Below are positions 16,984 through 24,540 of a DNA stretch of 64,000 bases, piece after piece. The notes under the pieces are model-generated. The model saw only the letters and a program-made list of their open reading frames with translations, was not told where the DNA came from and did no database searches. The stretch lies in assembly GCA_035626595.1 (NCBI GenBank), contig DASPNJ010000037.1:4666-68665 (forward strand). The letters run 5' to 3'. The translations under genes were made by a program, and so were the position numbers. The DNA is from JAQGMV01 sp035626595 (GTDB lineage Bacteria; Pseudomonadota; Gammaproteobacteria; Burkholderiales; SG8-41). Every line of letters begins with the position of its first letter. The stretch's first letter is position 1.

Positions 16984-17958
16984 TCAATCGATCTTCATGT
17001 TGGCGGCGCGCACGACCTTGCCCCACTTCGTCTGCTCCGCCTTGATGAAGGCGACGAATTCCTCGGTCGAGCTGCCGATCGGGACCGTGCCATCGGCCGC
17101 GAGCCGGTCGAGAACGCCGGGGATTTTCATGATCCTGACGATCTCGGCACCGAGCTTCTCCACGACGGCCCGCGGCGTGCCCGCGGGAACCGAGATCCCG
17201 TTCCACGAGCTCGCGTCGTAGCCGGGCATGCCGGCTTCGGCGAACGTCGGCACGTCGGGCACGGCGATAGAGCGCTTGGGACCGGTCACCGCGATCGCGC
17301 GGATCTTTCCGTTACGCACGTGCGGCACGGCCGCGAGCATCGTGCCGAACATGCTCTGCACCTGGCCGGCCATGAGATCGGTCAGCGCAGGCGGCGCGCC
17401 GCGATACGGCACGTGCACGACGTCCACGCCCGTCATGCCTTTGAAGAGCTCACCGGCGAGATGCCCGGAGCCGCCCGGCCCGGACGAGGCGTAGTTGATC
17501 TGCCCCGGCCGCGCCTTCGCGAGCGCGACGAAGTCCTTCACCGTCTTCGCCGGCAGCGACGGATGTGTCATCAGCAGCAGCGGCGAGAGCGTCGTCTGGC
17601 TGACCGGCTGGAAATCGCGCATCGGATCGTACGGCAGGCTCTTGTGGAGCATCGGCGCGAGCACGAGCGTCGTGATGCCGCCGAGGTACATCGTGTAGCC
17701 GTCGGGCGGCGATTTCACCGCGAGCATCGCGCCGATCACGCCGCCGCCGCCGGGGCGGTTGTCGATGACGACGTTTTGTCCCCAGCTCTCGGTGAACTTC
17801 TGACCGAGGAGCCGCCCGAGAATGTCCGTGGGGCCGCCGGCGGGGAAGGACATGATCATCTTGAGCGGCTTCGTGGGGTACGGCTGCTGTGCGAACGCCG
17901 GGACGCTCGCCGCGACGCTCACAATTGTCATTGCGAGGAGCCGAAGGCGACGTGGCAA
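16984..17958 (-). CDS. Bug/TctC-family tripartite tricarboxylate receptor protein
   Basis: A periplasmic solute receptor of the Bug family, with YPTKPLKMIMSFPAGGPTDI after the signal peptide and VIDNRPGGGG and ASSGPGGSGHLAGE further on. I start it at the TTG at 17958, giving 324 residues with a proper signal (PRRLRLLAMT..., cut after AFA). The ATG at 18060 would add 34 non-homologous residues; the ATG at 17931 would remove the basic N-region. The first 10-12 residues are encoded by a class C repeat (17927-17975). No TctA/TctB membrane genes are nearby. Confidence 0.82.
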   Translation of the reverse strand: MPRRLRLLAMTIVSVAASVPAFAQQPYPTKPLKMIMSFPAGGPTDILGRLLGQKFTESWGQNVVIDNRPGGGGVIGAMLAVKSPPDGYTMYLGGITTLVLAPMLHKSLPYDPMRDFQPVSQTTLSPLLLMTHPSLPAKTVKDFVALAKARPGQINYASSGPGGSGHLAGELFKGMTGVDVVHVPYRGAPPALTDLMAGQVQSMFGTMLAAVPHVRNGKIRAIAVTGPKRSIAVPDVPTFAEAGMPGYDASSWNGISVPAGTPRAVVEKLGAEIVRIMKIPGVLDRLAADGTVPIGSSTEEFVAFIKAEQTKWGKVVRAANMKID

Positions 17959-18060
17959 TCTCGTGGCGCACGTGCAGGGTGTTTTTCGGCCGCGTCGAGA
18001 TTGCTTCGTCGCCGCGCCGGCGGCTCCTCGCAACGACACGCCGACTACTCGCAATGACAT
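17927..18060. repeat. class C dispersed repeat block overlapping a Bug signal peptide
   Basis: Two adjacent copies of an element with the ends GTCATTGCGAGGAGC and GCAATCTCGTGGCGCAC (the second inverted). The proximal copy (17927-17975) is translated as the start of the Bug signal peptide on the minus strand. Others are at 25519-25622, 41238-41350, 56375-56423, 57382-57432 (degenerate) and 63574-63623. Confidence 0.85.
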
Positions 18061-18078
18061 TTAGCCTCCCCGGCTTGT

Positions 18079-18849
18079 CTACCGCCCCTTGAACTGCGGC
18101 TTGCGCTTCTCCGCGAACGCGGTGATGCCTTCCTTGTGGTCCTCCGTCATGCGCGCGATCGTCGAGGTGAGGATCTCGGTCTCGAGCAGCGCTTCGAGCG
18201 ACGGAACGTAGACCGACTGGAACATTTTCTTGGCGAGCCCGATCGCGTAGGTGGCGGAGCCCGCGAGCTCGCCCGCGAACGCCTGCGCCGCGCCGATGAG
18301 CTCCGCGTCCGGCACGACTTTCGTCGCGATGCCCCATTCGCGCGCTTCCTGCGCCGGCAGCATGCGCGCTGTGTAGACGAGCTCCTTCGCGCGCGCGATG
18401 CCGAGGTGCTGCGCGAGGAAGAAGACCGCGCCGCCGTCCGGCACGAGCCCGATGCGCTTGAAGAGCATCGAGAACTTCGCGGACTCGGCTGCGACGATGA
18501 GATCGCACGCGAGCGCGACGGAAAAACCGATGCCGACGGCCGCGCCGTTTACCGCTGCGATGACCGGCTTCTCCAGATTCACGATGTTGGTGATCATCCG
18601 GTGGCGGAGCTGCATGCGCGGCCGGTTCCCCACCATCGTCACCCCCTGCATGCTGCCGACGTCGCTGCCGGAGCAGAACGCTTTCCCGGCGCCCGTCAGG
18701 ATCACCGCGCGCACACTCTCGTCCGTCTGGAGCTCGCCGAAGATATTCGCGACGTCGACGTACATGTCCTCCGAGAGCGCGTTCATCTTGTCGGCGCGGT
18801 CGAGCGTGACCGTGGCGATGCCGCCTTGCTTTTCCAGCTTTACGTTCAT
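18079..18849 (-). CDS. enoyl-CoA hydratase/isomerase-family protein
   Basis: A 256-residue crotonase-fold protein. The oxyanion-hole segments are GKAFCSGSD near residue 57 and NGAAVGIG near 100. The two catalytic Glu of classical hydratase are not both present: the first site reads GIGFSVAL and the second MLFKRIGLVPDGG, with an Asp where isomerases often carry one. An isomerase or other crotonase activity is therefore as likely as hydration. The ATG at 18849 overlaps the acyl-CoA dehydrogenase stop (ATGA), so the two are coupled. Confidence 0.88.
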   Translation of the reverse strand: MNVKLEKQGGIATVTLDRADKMNALSEDMYVDVANIFGELQTDESVRAVILTGAGKAFCSGSDVGSMQGVTMVGNRPRMQLRHRMITNIVNLEKPVIAAVNGAAVGIGFSVALACDLIVAAESAKFSMLFKRIGLVPDGGAVFFLAQHLGIARAKELVYTARMLPAQEAREWGIATKVVPDAELIGAAQAFAGELAGSATYAIGLAKKMFQSVYVPSLEALLETEILTSTIARMTEDHKEGITAFAEKRKPQFKGR

Positions 18850-20015
18850 GCGTGTGTTTCCTGTTTCGAGGGGCGCGGTGGCCGCTGCGAGAAGCGGCGC
18901 TCGAAGATGATTTCGGCGAGCCGGTTTTTCATCATCTCGATCGAGCCGCCGGCGATCATCCAGCCGCGCGAGCGGCGCAGGCAGTAGTCGACGAGCGTGT
19001 CCTGCGTGTAGCCCAGCCCGCCCATGACCTGCATCGATTCGTTCGCGATGTCGAAGCCGGCCTGGTTGCACATGAGCTTGGCGATTGTCGTTTCATCTGC
19101 GGCCGGGAAACCGCGGTCCGCGTTCGTCGCCGCGCGGTAAAGCAGGAGCTGCGCCGCGTCGAGCTTCACCTTCATGTCGGCGAACTTCCACTGCAGCCCC
19201 TGGAACTCGCAGAGCGGCCGCCCGAACTGCTTGCGCTCCAGCGCGTACTGGCGCGCCAGATCGAAGCAGTAGCGTCCATAGGCGAGCGAGCGCGCAGCAT
19301 TCCCGATGCGCTCGGCGTTGAAGCCCTGGATCTGTTTCTTGAAGCCGCCCGCCGGCAGCAGCACGTCCTCCGGCGGCACGTAGACATTGTCGAAGAAGAT
19401 CGGCGCCCACTCGTTGCCCGACATGAACTTCGAGACCTTGCCGATCGAGAAGCCCGGCGCGCTCCGCCGCAGCATCACCGAACCGATTCCCTCGACGCCG
19501 GGCCCGTAGCGCACGTACACGAGATACTGGTCGGCGTGGGGATTGGGAAAGACCTTCGAGCCGTTGATGCGAAAGCCTGCGCCGTCCGGCGTCGCGGTGG
19601 TCTTGAGATCCGTGGTGGCGGAGCCCGCGTCCGGTTCGGTCATGCCCACCGCGATCACTTCTTCGCCGCGTAGAAGCGGCGCGAGATAGCGCTTCTTCTG
19701 GTCTTCGGTCGCGAAATGCGCGAGCACGCGGATCGCACCGAAGTTGCCTTCCTGGATCACGTCGGCGCTGCGCGGGCAGAATCTGGCGATCTCCTCGATC
19801 GCGATCACCGCGTCCATGAGCGTTCCGCCGCCGCCGCCGTCGGCCTCCGGCAGCGTGATGCCCATCAAGCCCGCATCGGACATCTTTCTCGCGATGTCGT
19901 GGGGGAACTGCGCTGCGTGCGCGCGCTCGAGCGCGCCTTCGGACAATTCACGCCGCGCGAAAGCGGCGACGGAGTCCCTGAACATCTGCTGATCGGGCGT
20001 CAGCGAAAAATCCAT
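18846..20015 (-). CDS. acyl-CoA dehydrogenase-family protein
   Basis: A 389-residue acyl-CoA dehydrogenase homologue with MTEPDAGSATTDLK near residue 125, ERKQFGRPLCEFQG near 260 and QVMGGLGYTQDT near 338. At the EGTNE position it reads AGGSIEMMKNR, so the catalytic base is not at the medium-chain position. I start at the ATG at 20015 (DFSLTPDQQ is a typical N-terminus). It is the first gene of a minus-strand operon: dehydrogenase, crotonase, Bug, synthetase, MmgE/PrpD. Confidence 0.88.
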   Translation of the reverse strand: MDFSLTPDQQMFRDSVAAFARRELSEGALERAHAAQFPHDIARKMSDAGLMGITLPEADGGGGGTLMDAVIAIEEIARFCPRSADVIQEGNFGAIRVLAHFATEDQKKRYLAPLLRGEEVIAVGMTEPDAGSATTDLKTTATPDGAGFRINGSKVFPNPHADQYLVYVRYGPGVEGIGSVMLRRSAPGFSIGKVSKFMSGNEWAPIFFDNVYVPPEDVLLPAGGFKKQIQGFNAERIGNAARSLAYGRYCFDLARQYALERKQFGRPLCEFQGLQWKFADMKVKLDAAQLLLYRAATNADRGFPAADETTIAKLMCNQAGFDIANESMQVMGGLGYTQDTLVDYCLRRSRGWMIAGGSIEMMKNRLAEIIFERRFSQRPPRPSKQETHA

Positions 20016-20067
20016 AGTGCGAACTTCGAGCGGGAGGAGAAGCGGAGAACGGCGGGAATGCAGCGCC

Positions 20068-20084
20068 GAATGATACATTCATTC
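20068..20084. promoter_or_regulatory. palindrome in a divergent promoter region, candidate operator
   Basis: Perfect inverted repeat with arms GAATGA and TCATTC around a 5-nt centre, in the 92 bp between the divergent acyl-CoA dehydrogenase (start 20015) and enoyl-CoA hydratase (start 20108). A shared TetR- or MarR-type operator would fit a catabolic locus, but no regulator gene is encoded nearby. The assignment is inference. Confidence 0.35.
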
Positions 20085-20107
20085 AGTGGACTTCTCGATC
20101 GTTTGAT

Positions 20108-20827
20108 ATGACTGCACCCGAATACCTGAGGCTCGAAAAGCGCGACGGCTGCGCGTGGATCACGCTCGATCGCGCGGACAAGGCGAACGCGCTCACCGTG
20201 GAGATGATGGAGGGCGCGGCGCAGGCGTTCGCAGCCGCCGCGGCCGACGAGAGCGTGCGAGCCGTGTTGCTGACGGGCGCCGGCGACAAGGTGTTTTGCG
20301 CGGGTGCGGACGTCCGCCAGCGGCCGGCGGACGGCGACATGCTCACGCATCGCGTGCGCCGCGGCGCGGCACTCTTCGCGCTGCTCAACGCGATCATGGA
20401 TTGCCCGCGGCCGGTGATCGCCGTGCTGAACGGCATCGCGAGCGGCGGCGGCGCGATGCTCGCGCTGGTCTCCGATGCGCGCGTTGCAGTAGACACGGCG
20501 GAGATCTCGCTGCCGGAGATCAATCTCGGCATGCCGACCTTTTCGGGCATTTCGATCGCCATGCACGTCGCCGGCCACGCGCTCGCGACCGATCTCGTGC
20601 AGACGGGGCGCCGTGTGCCGGCGGCGGAGGCGCTGTCGCGCGGCCTGCTAACGGGGGTCGTGCCGCGCGAGGCGCTTTATGCCGAAGCGATGCGCGTTGC
20701 CGCGGTGTTCGTGGGGAAAGAGCCGAAAGCCTTCGCCGCGAACAAGGCGTGGCTGAATCGCGGGCCCAAAGCAGCGCTCGCCGAAGCGCGAAAGCATTCG
20801 GATGAGCATCGCAAGAGTGCCGGTTAG
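20108..20827 (+). CDS. enoyl-CoA hydratase/isomerase-family protein
   Basis: A 239-residue crotonase-fold enzyme. Oxyanion segments are DKVFCAGAD near residue 60 and NGIASGGGAM near 110. The second catalytic Glu is kept in SLPEINLGMP near 139, while the first site reads GGAMLAL, without Glu. It is somewhat shorter than usual (about 257). It is divergent from the dehydrogenase operon and followed by a class B repeat and the second acyl-CoA synthetase. Confidence 0.87.
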   Translation: MTAPEYLRLEKRDGCAWITLDRADKANALTVEMMEGAAQAFAAAAADESVRAVLLTGAGDKVFCAGADVRQRPADGDMLTHRVRRGAALFALLNAIMDCPRPVIAVLNGIASGGGAMLALVSDARVAVDTAEISLPEINLGMPTFSGISIAMHVAGHALATDLVQTGRRVPAAEALSRGLLTGVVPREALYAEAMRVAAVFVGKEPKAFAANKAWLNRGPKAALAEARKHSDEHRKSAG

Positions 20828-20828
20828 C

Positions 20829-20905
20829 GCGTCATCCCCGCGTAGGGGGGATCCAGTCCCCGCGCTCTTGCTTCCTGGATTCCCGCCTTCGCGGGAATGA
20901 CCTAA
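20829..20905. repeat. class B dispersed palindromic repeat pair
   Basis: Two copies of the GTCATTCCCGCG-n-CGCGGGAATCC type element face each other between the hydratase stop and the synthetase start. Other members are at 33211-33275, 42385-42412, 46742-46840, 50075-50104, 55387-55420 and 58438-58535. As transcribed hairpins they could work as weak terminators or mRNA stabilisers. Confidence 0.8.
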
Positions 20906-20917
20906 TACGAGGTTGTG

Positions 20918-23053
20918 GTGAAACAGTTTGAACGATTATTCGAGCCGAGGGCGATCGCCGTCGTCGGCGTCTCCGAAGATCCGGCGCGGCCGGGATCCCA
21001 AACCGTTAATGCGCTGCTCCGCAATCACTATCCAGGCACGATCTATCCGGTCAATCCGAAATACGCGGAGCACGAAGGCCTGAAGTGCTATCCGTCGATT
21101 TCGTCGATCGAGGGCGACATCGACGTTGCGCTGATCGGCGTGCCCTCACGCGGTGTGGTCGGCGTGGTGGAAGAGTGCGCGCAGAAGCGCGTGCCGTTCG
21201 TCGTCGTGCCGAGCGGCGGATTCCGCGAAAGCGGCCCGGAGGGCGCCGCACTACAGGACAAGATGGTCGCGATCGCGCGCAAAGCCGGCATGCGCATCGT
21301 GGGGCCGAACTGCCTTGGCTACGTCAACATTCACAAGGACGTCTACGCCGGTTTCGGCAGCATCACCCGGCCGCCGAACCTCGCCAAGGGCTCGGTGTCG
21401 CTGGTCACGCAAAGCGGCGGCTTCGGTTACAGCATCGCGCTCACGTGTGCGCAGTACGGCATCGGCTTCAGGAACGTGATCGCGACCGGCAACGAAGCCG
21501 ATATCGACACAGTCGAATTTATCGAGGCGCTGCTCGACGATACCGGCACACGGATCATCCTCGCGTATATCGAAGGCATGCCCAACGGCCGCGCGCTGCT
21601 CGAGGCCGGGCGGCGCGCGCTCGCGCTCGGAAAACCGCTGCTCGTGTGGAAAGGCGGCGTGACCGACGAGGGTGCGCGTGCGGCGGCGACGCACACCGCG
21701 AATTTGACCGGCAGCTACGACTTCTACCAGGCGCTGTTCAAACAAGCCGGCATCGTCGAGGTGCGTGAGCTGCACGAAGCTGCGGATTATGTGCGCGCGT
21801 TCCAGTCCGGCAGGCTGCCCGCGGGCCGGCGCGTGGCGGTGATGGGCGGCTCCGGCGGCTCGGCGATCGCGTTCGCGGACGCCGCGGAGCAGTCGGGCCT
21901 TACGTTCGCGAAGCTGGGCGAGGACACACAGCGGCGGCTCGCCGAAGTGGTGCCCGCGATCGGCTCCGTCGGCAACCCGGTGGACTTCACCGCCGGGTAC
22001 ATCGTCCCGGGCAATGCCGAGCGGTTGACCAAAGCGGTCAGCGCCGTTCTGGCGGACCATGCGGTCGATGCCGCCTGCCTCAACGTCGCGACATCGTCGG
22101 CCGCGGGCTGCCGGCTCGCGGCGGAGGTGCTGCCGGGGCTCGTGCGCGGCACACGCAAGCCGCTGTTCGTCTTTCAATCCACGCCCGCGCCGGACGCCGT
22201 CGAGGCGCTCGACAAAGCGGGCGTGCCGGCGCTGCCGTCGCCCGTGCGCGTCGCGCGCTGTATCGCGATGCTCGCGCGGTATCGCGAAGCGCGCGAGCGG
22301 TATGTCTCGGACGAGCCGTTGCTTCGACAGGCTCAGCACGAACGGGGTGTGGCTCAGCACCAGCGCGATGTATCGCCGCTCGCCCTGAGCTTGTCGAAGG
22401 GCGAACGACCCGTAGTCTCCGAGAGCGACGCGAAAGCCGAGCTCCGCCGCATCGGCATCGCCACCACCCGCGATGTCCTCGTGCGCGAAGGCGAGGCGGC
22501 GCCGTTCGAAGCATTGAGCCCGCCGCTCGCGGTCAAGATCGCGTCGGCCGATATCGCGCACAAGACCGAAATCGGCGGCGTGCGGCTGAACATCCGCACG
22601 CGTGAAGAGCTCGAGGCCGCCATGCGCGACGTGGTGACGAATGCCCGCACAATGGCGCCCGAGGCGCGCATCGACGGCGTGATCGTGTCCGGGATGGTCA
22701 CGGAAGGCTTCGAGCTCATCGCCGGCGCCGTGAACGATGCGGTGTTCGGACCGGTCGTCGTCGTCGGCGCCGGCGGAATCTACACCGAGATCATGAACGA
22801 CACGGCGTGCCGCATCGCGCCGTTCGACGAGACGACTGCGCGGGAGATGATCGACGAGCTGCGCTGCCGCAGGATACTGGACGGCGCCCGCGGGCGCCCG
22901 GCGCTCGACGTCGATGCGATCGCGCGCGCGCTCGCGACACTGTCGCAGTACGCATGGGCGAATCGTGAGGCGATCGTCGAAATCGACGTGAATCCGCTGT
23001 TCGCGCTGCCGGCAGGGGCGGTCGCGGCCGACGCTTTGATAATCCTGAAGTGA
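20918..23053 (+). CDS. ADP-forming-type acetate/acyl-CoA synthetase with repeat-encoded linker
   Basis: A 711-residue paralogue of the synthetase at 14836: CoA-binding domain (RAIAVVGVSEDPARPG, residues 10-25), ligase domains with IVGPNCLG near 128 and TQSGGF near 165, then ATP-grasp (about 500-710) with AVKIASADIAHKTEIGG near 535. Between the domains, roughly residues 468-495, a complete class E repeat is read in frame as QAQHERG...LALSLSKGE. GTG codons at 20915 and 20918 compete; the second is 5 nt after GAGG-TTGTG and fits better. Confidence 0.88.
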   Translation: MKQFERLFEPRAIAVVGVSEDPARPGSQTVNALLRNHYPGTIYPVNPKYAEHEGLKCYPSISSIEGDIDVALIGVPSRGVVGVVEECAQKRVPFVVVPSGGFRESGPEGAALQDKMVAIARKAGMRIVGPNCLGYVNIHKDVYAGFGSITRPPNLAKGSVSLVTQSGGFGYSIALTCAQYGIGFRNVIATGNEADIDTVEFIEALLDDTGTRIILAYIEGMPNGRALLEAGRRALALGKPLLVWKGGVTDEGARAAATHTANLTGSYDFYQALFKQAGIVEVRELHEAADYVRAFQSGRLPAGRRVAVMGGSGGSAIAFADAAEQSGLTFAKLGEDTQRRLAEVVPAIGSVGNPVDFTAGYIVPGNAERLTKAVSAVLADHAVDAACLNVATSSAAGCRLAAEVLPGLVRGTRKPLFVFQSTPAPDAVEALDKAGVPALPSPVRVARCIAMLARYREARERYVSDEPLLRQAQHERGVAQHQRDVSPLALSLSKGERPVVSESDAKAELRRIGIATTRDVLVREGEAAPFEALSPPLAVKIASADIAHKTEIGGVRLNIRTREELEAAMRDVVTNARTMAPEARIDGVIVSGMVTEGFELIAGAVNDAVFGPVVVVGAGGIYTEIMNDTACRIAPFDETTAREMIDELRCRRILDGARGRPALDVDAIARALATLSQYAWANREAIVEIDVNPLFALPAGAVAADALIILK
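22323..22398. repeat. class E dispersed inverted repeat inside a coding sequence
   Basis: Arms TTCGACAGGCTCAG (22323-22336) and CTGAGCTTGTCGAA (22385-22398) form an almost perfect stem around a 48-nt centre. The element is translated in frame as the interdomain linker of the acyl-CoA synthetase. No frameshift or stop results. Confidence 0.85.
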
Positions 23054-23054
23054 A

Positions 23055-23174
23055 CGTCGGGTCGGCGGAGCCCACCACAGTGGGTTTCGCTTTGCTCTAC
23101 CCACCCTACGATTCAACGTTCACGTAGGGTGCGCCAGTGGCGCACCGCGGTGGGTCTTCGACCCACCCTACGAG
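23055..23174. repeat. class A repeat cluster between convergent genes
   Basis: Several palindromic units (GGGTTTCGC..., GTAGGGTGCGCCAGTGGCGC, GGGTCTTCGACCC) fill the gap between the synthetase and the convergent ahpD-like gene. The strong hairpins could end transcription from both sides. Confidence 0.75.
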
Positions 23175-23699
23175 CTACGCACCTTCCGCCGCAAGCGCCA
23201 GCGACGCCGCGGTTACCACAGCGGCAATCCGTCCGACGTCACGCAGTTGCTGCGCGGTCACGCCGTTGTCCTTCAGCAGCTTGTAATGCGACTGCACGCA
23301 GAAGTGACATTTGCCGACGATGCTCGCCGAAAGCGCGAAGAGCTCGAAGCGCTTGCGGTCGATGCCGCCGTGGGTCGCATAGGCGTTCATGCGCAGCTCC
23401 GGCCGCTGCGTCTTGAGATCCTGGTCGTCAGCCATCTCGACGTACGGATACCAGACGTTGTTCATCCCCATGAGCGCCGCGGCCTGCAACGCCGCGTTCG
23501 TGTCCGCCTCCGAAAGCTGGCCGGAGCCGCGGATCGCATCGACAATCGGCTTCGATTTCGCGGCGTAGGCTGCGGCGAGTGCAGCGCCGAGCGCATCGGC
23601 CGCGTCCAGGCTGCTGCGCGCGATGACCGCGTCGAGGTTCAGACGCACGTCCTTGGCGTACTCGGGGATCCTGTCTTTCAATGCGTTCAGAAATTCCAT
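23175..23699 (-). CDS. ahpD: AhpD-like alkylhydroperoxidase
   Basis: A 174-residue CMD/AhpD-fold protein. The proton-relay residues of mycobacterial AhpD are all present: Glu119, Cys131 and Cys134 (CHFC) and His138. In that system AhpD re-reduces AhpC with lipoamide-linked electrons, and ahpC lies directly upstream here on the same strand. The ATG at 23699 is preceded by AGGGGAGACAA, which is the tail of a class D repeat. The gene ends next to a class A repeat cluster. Confidence 0.9.
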   Translation of the reverse strand: MEFLNALKDRIPEYAKDVRLNLDAVIARSSLDAADALGAALAAAYAAKSKPIVDAIRGSGQLSEADTNAALQAAALMGMNNVWYPYVEMADDQDLKTQRPELRMNAYATHGGIDRKRFELFALSASIVGKCHFCVQSHYKLLKDNGVTAQQLRDVGRIAAVVTAASLALAAEGA

Positions 23700-23702
23700 T
23701 TG

Positions 23703-23752
23703 TCTCCCCTCACCCTGTCCCTCTCCCCGCTTGCGCGGGGCGAGGGCAGGTT
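23703..23752 (-). repeat. class D dispersed repeat supplying the ahpD ribosome-binding site
   Basis: Hairpin CCCCGCTTGCGCGGGG flanked by C-rich (plus strand) tails. On the minus strand the proximal tail reads GTGAGGGGAGACAA directly before the ahpD ATG. Confidence 0.75.
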
Positions 23753-23760
23753 TGGTTGAC

Positions 23761-23820
23761 CCTCCCGCAGGAGCAGGTCGCCCTCCGCAAGAGGACGTGA
23801 CCTCCGCAGGAGGAGGTGAG
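23761..23820. repeat. three tandem 20-bp mini-hairpin units
   Basis: Three consecutive 20-bp imperfect units start at 23761, 23781 and 23801. Each contains a tiny hairpin CCTCC-GCA-GGAGG or a close variant. They lie between the ahpC stop and the class D repeat before ahpD. No similar array is seen elsewhere in the window. Confidence 0.75.
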
Positions 23821-23826
23821 TCGCGC

Positions 23827-24384
23827 TTAAGCGGCTTTGAGGACGTCGCCGCCGACCGCGCGGTTGCACGGGCACAGCTCGTCGGTCTGGAGACCGTCCA
23901 GGATGCGCAGCGTCTCTTCGGGGCTGCGGCCGACGTTCAGGTTGTTCACCGTCACGTGCTGGATGGTGTTGTCCGGATCGACGATGAAGGTCGCGCGCAG
24001 CGCAACGCCTGCTTCCTTCTCGCGCACACCGAGCTGATCGACCAGCGAGCCGGTCGTGTCGGCGAACTGCCAGTGGTTCAGGCCCTTCAGATCCGGGTGC
24101 TCGCGGCGCCAGCCGAGCTTGCTGAACTCGTTGTCGGTCGAGCCGGAGAGCAGCACCGCGTCGCGCTCTTCGAACTGCTTCGCGAGCTTCGCGTAGCCGG
24201 TGATCTCGGTCGGGCACACGAAGGTGAAGTCCTTCGGGTAGAAGTAGATAACCTTCCACTTACCGGGAAACGACTTCTCGGTGATGGTTTCGAAGGCTGA
24301 TTGGCCTTTCTCCTCGTGCTGGTTGAATCCGGGTTTCACGCCGGTCACTTTGAAGGACTCGAGTTTGTCGCCTACGGTTTTCAT
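23827..24384 (-). CDS. ahpC: alkyl hydroperoxide reductase, AhpC-type 2-Cys peroxiredoxin
   Basis: A 185-residue peroxiredoxin that reduces peroxides in the cytoplasm. The peroxidatic Cys57 lies in FTFVCPTE, and the C-terminal resolving pair Cys171/Cys173 (ELCPCN) resembles the mycobacterial AhpC that pairs with AhpD. I start at the ATG at 24384, 8 nt after AGGA; the frame to 24486 has unrelated residues. It is likely to form one transcript with ahpD. A palindrome lies at 24454-24475 in the promoter region. Confidence 0.95.
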   Translation of the reverse strand: MKTVGDKLESFKVTGVKPGFNQHEEKGQSAFETITEKSFPGKWKVIYFYPKDFTFVCPTEITGYAKLAKQFEERDAVLLSGSTDNEFSKLGWRREHPDLKGLNHWQFADTTGSLVDQLGVREKEAGVALRATFIVDPDNTIQHVTVNNLNVGRSPEETLRILDGLQTDELCPCNRAVGGDVLKAA

Positions 24385-24453
24385 GCGGCATTTCCTTTCA
24401 GATTCCAGTTGCGAGATCCGTGTCTCGAGAAGCGAAGATACGGCAGCGGCTCC

Positions 24454-24475
24454 GATAAATGAAGTTGATTTTATC
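24454..24475. promoter_or_regulatory. inverted repeat upstream of ahpC, candidate operator
   Basis: Arms GATAAA and TTTATC around a 10-nt centre, in the AT-rich gap between divergent ahpC and the DUF2971 gene. OxyR commonly controls ahpC, and its sites are extended AT-rich dyads, but this sequence does not clearly match that consensus. The regulator is unknown. Confidence 0.35.
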
Positions 24476-24540
24476 AATTCATCCAATAGTCAACGCCAAT
24501 GCCGGCATGCACGTTTTGCACGTAAGGAAGTGAAAGTCGT

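Noticed and set aside
17959..18060. ATG at 18060 as start of the Bug gene
   Set aside because: It adds 34 residues translated from two repeat copies, without family similarity, and moves the signal peptide to an internal position.
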